NCBI GenBank assembly: GCA_031398385.1
Contig: JANNNE010000341.1
Coordinates: forward strand, 1 to 43,583
Direction: 5' to 3'
DNA: 43,583 bases
Origin: Ideonella_A sp031398385
Lineage (GTDB): Bacteria > Pseudomonadota > Gammaproteobacteria > Burkholderiales > Burkholderiaceae_C
Shown here: in pieces, positions 43,430 to 43,583 of the stretch
How the letters are laid out: each line of letters begins with the position of its first letter
Numbering within the stretch: position 1 is the first letter of the stretch
The notes under the pieces: generated by a model
Databases searched by the model: none
Told to the model about the DNA's origin: nothing
The model's input: the letters and a program-made list of their open reading frames with translations, nothing else
Program-made: the position numbers and the translations under genes

Positions 43430-43476
43430 TCGCCCGCACGGACCTCACACCACGCCGCAATCTGTCCGGAACTGCC

Positions 43477-43583
43477 ATGGCCGACTCTCCCACTTCCAAG
43501 GCCGCCCCGATCGCCGCACAGGTCGACCAGCTGCTGCAACACCTGGGTGTGCCGGTGGCCCACTACACCGAAGGCGATCTGCT
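43477..43583 (+). CDS. Probable aldehyde dehydrogenase, N-terminal start only (cut by window)
   Basis: Only the first 35 codons are present (MADSPTSKAAPIAAQVDQLL...LGVPVAHYTEGDL). The segment QLLQHLGVPxAxYTxGDL resembles the N-terminus of ALDH7/semialdehyde-type aldehyde dehydrogenases, where a strand reading GDLxVRSPIDG follows. No catalytic residue is inside the window, so this is inference from a short stretch. It lies 47 bases after the reductase stop and is probably in the same transcript. Confidence 0.5.
   Translation, partial: MADSPTSKAAPIAAQVDQLLQHLGVPVAHYTEGDL

Overview
High-GC bacterial chromosomal DNA, most likely from a betaproteobacterium (Burkholderiales-like). The clues are orphan tripartite-tricarboxylate (Bug/TctC) and TRAP substrate-binding proteins, a DUF4212 + VC_2705-type sodium/solute symporter pair, a 180-kDa class NAD-glutamate dehydrogenase and AceK. 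No rRNA, tRNA or CRISPR array was seen. Taxonomy is inference from gene content only.

Layout. 1-632: a cut-off IS21-type IstA fragment followed by decayed sequence. 633-3997: a small membrane protein, a TPR protein, then a two-subunit symporter closed by a good terminator. 4208-8277 (minus): a six-gene run of acyl-CoA dehydrogenase, enoyl-CoA hydratase, DUF4126, YbaK-like deacylase, DUF1289 and 2-hydroxychromene-2-carboxylate isomerase-like protein, with a divergent orphan TRAP binding protein (8468-9496). 9497-9950: an inverted-repeat element and gene debris. 9951-15856 (minus): a catabolic cluster of Bug receptor, GHL6-like glycoside hydrolase, amidohydrolase-fold protein, aldo/keto reductase and SMP-30 lactonase, facing an IclR regulator (16010-16804) across a short promoter region with a dyad. 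16805-17939: a second inverted-repeat element, plus head-to-head remnants of a hydantoinase/carbamoylase-family amidase and a 5-hydroxyisourate hydrolase.

17940-33406 (minus) is the most unusual part. Five tightly packed genes, four of them joined by 1-4 nt overlaps, encode a 1362-aa LamG protein, a 1071-aa LamG + tail-fibre-like + S74 intramolecular-chaperone protein, a subtilisin-family protease, a 1400-aa DUF6603 protein and a 638-aa protein of unknown family. None has an obvious signal peptide. Two of the five carry self-cleavage or protease machinery. I know of no described function for this combination; a proteolytically matured particle, fibre or secreted complex is an inference.

33878-43583: core metabolism. 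NAD-glutamate dehydrogenase (plus) converges on aceK (minus). An oxalyl-CoA-synthetase-like ligase and a 2-dehydropantoate-2-reductase-like protein follow on the plus strand, then the first 35 codons of a probable aldehyde dehydrogenase at the window edge.
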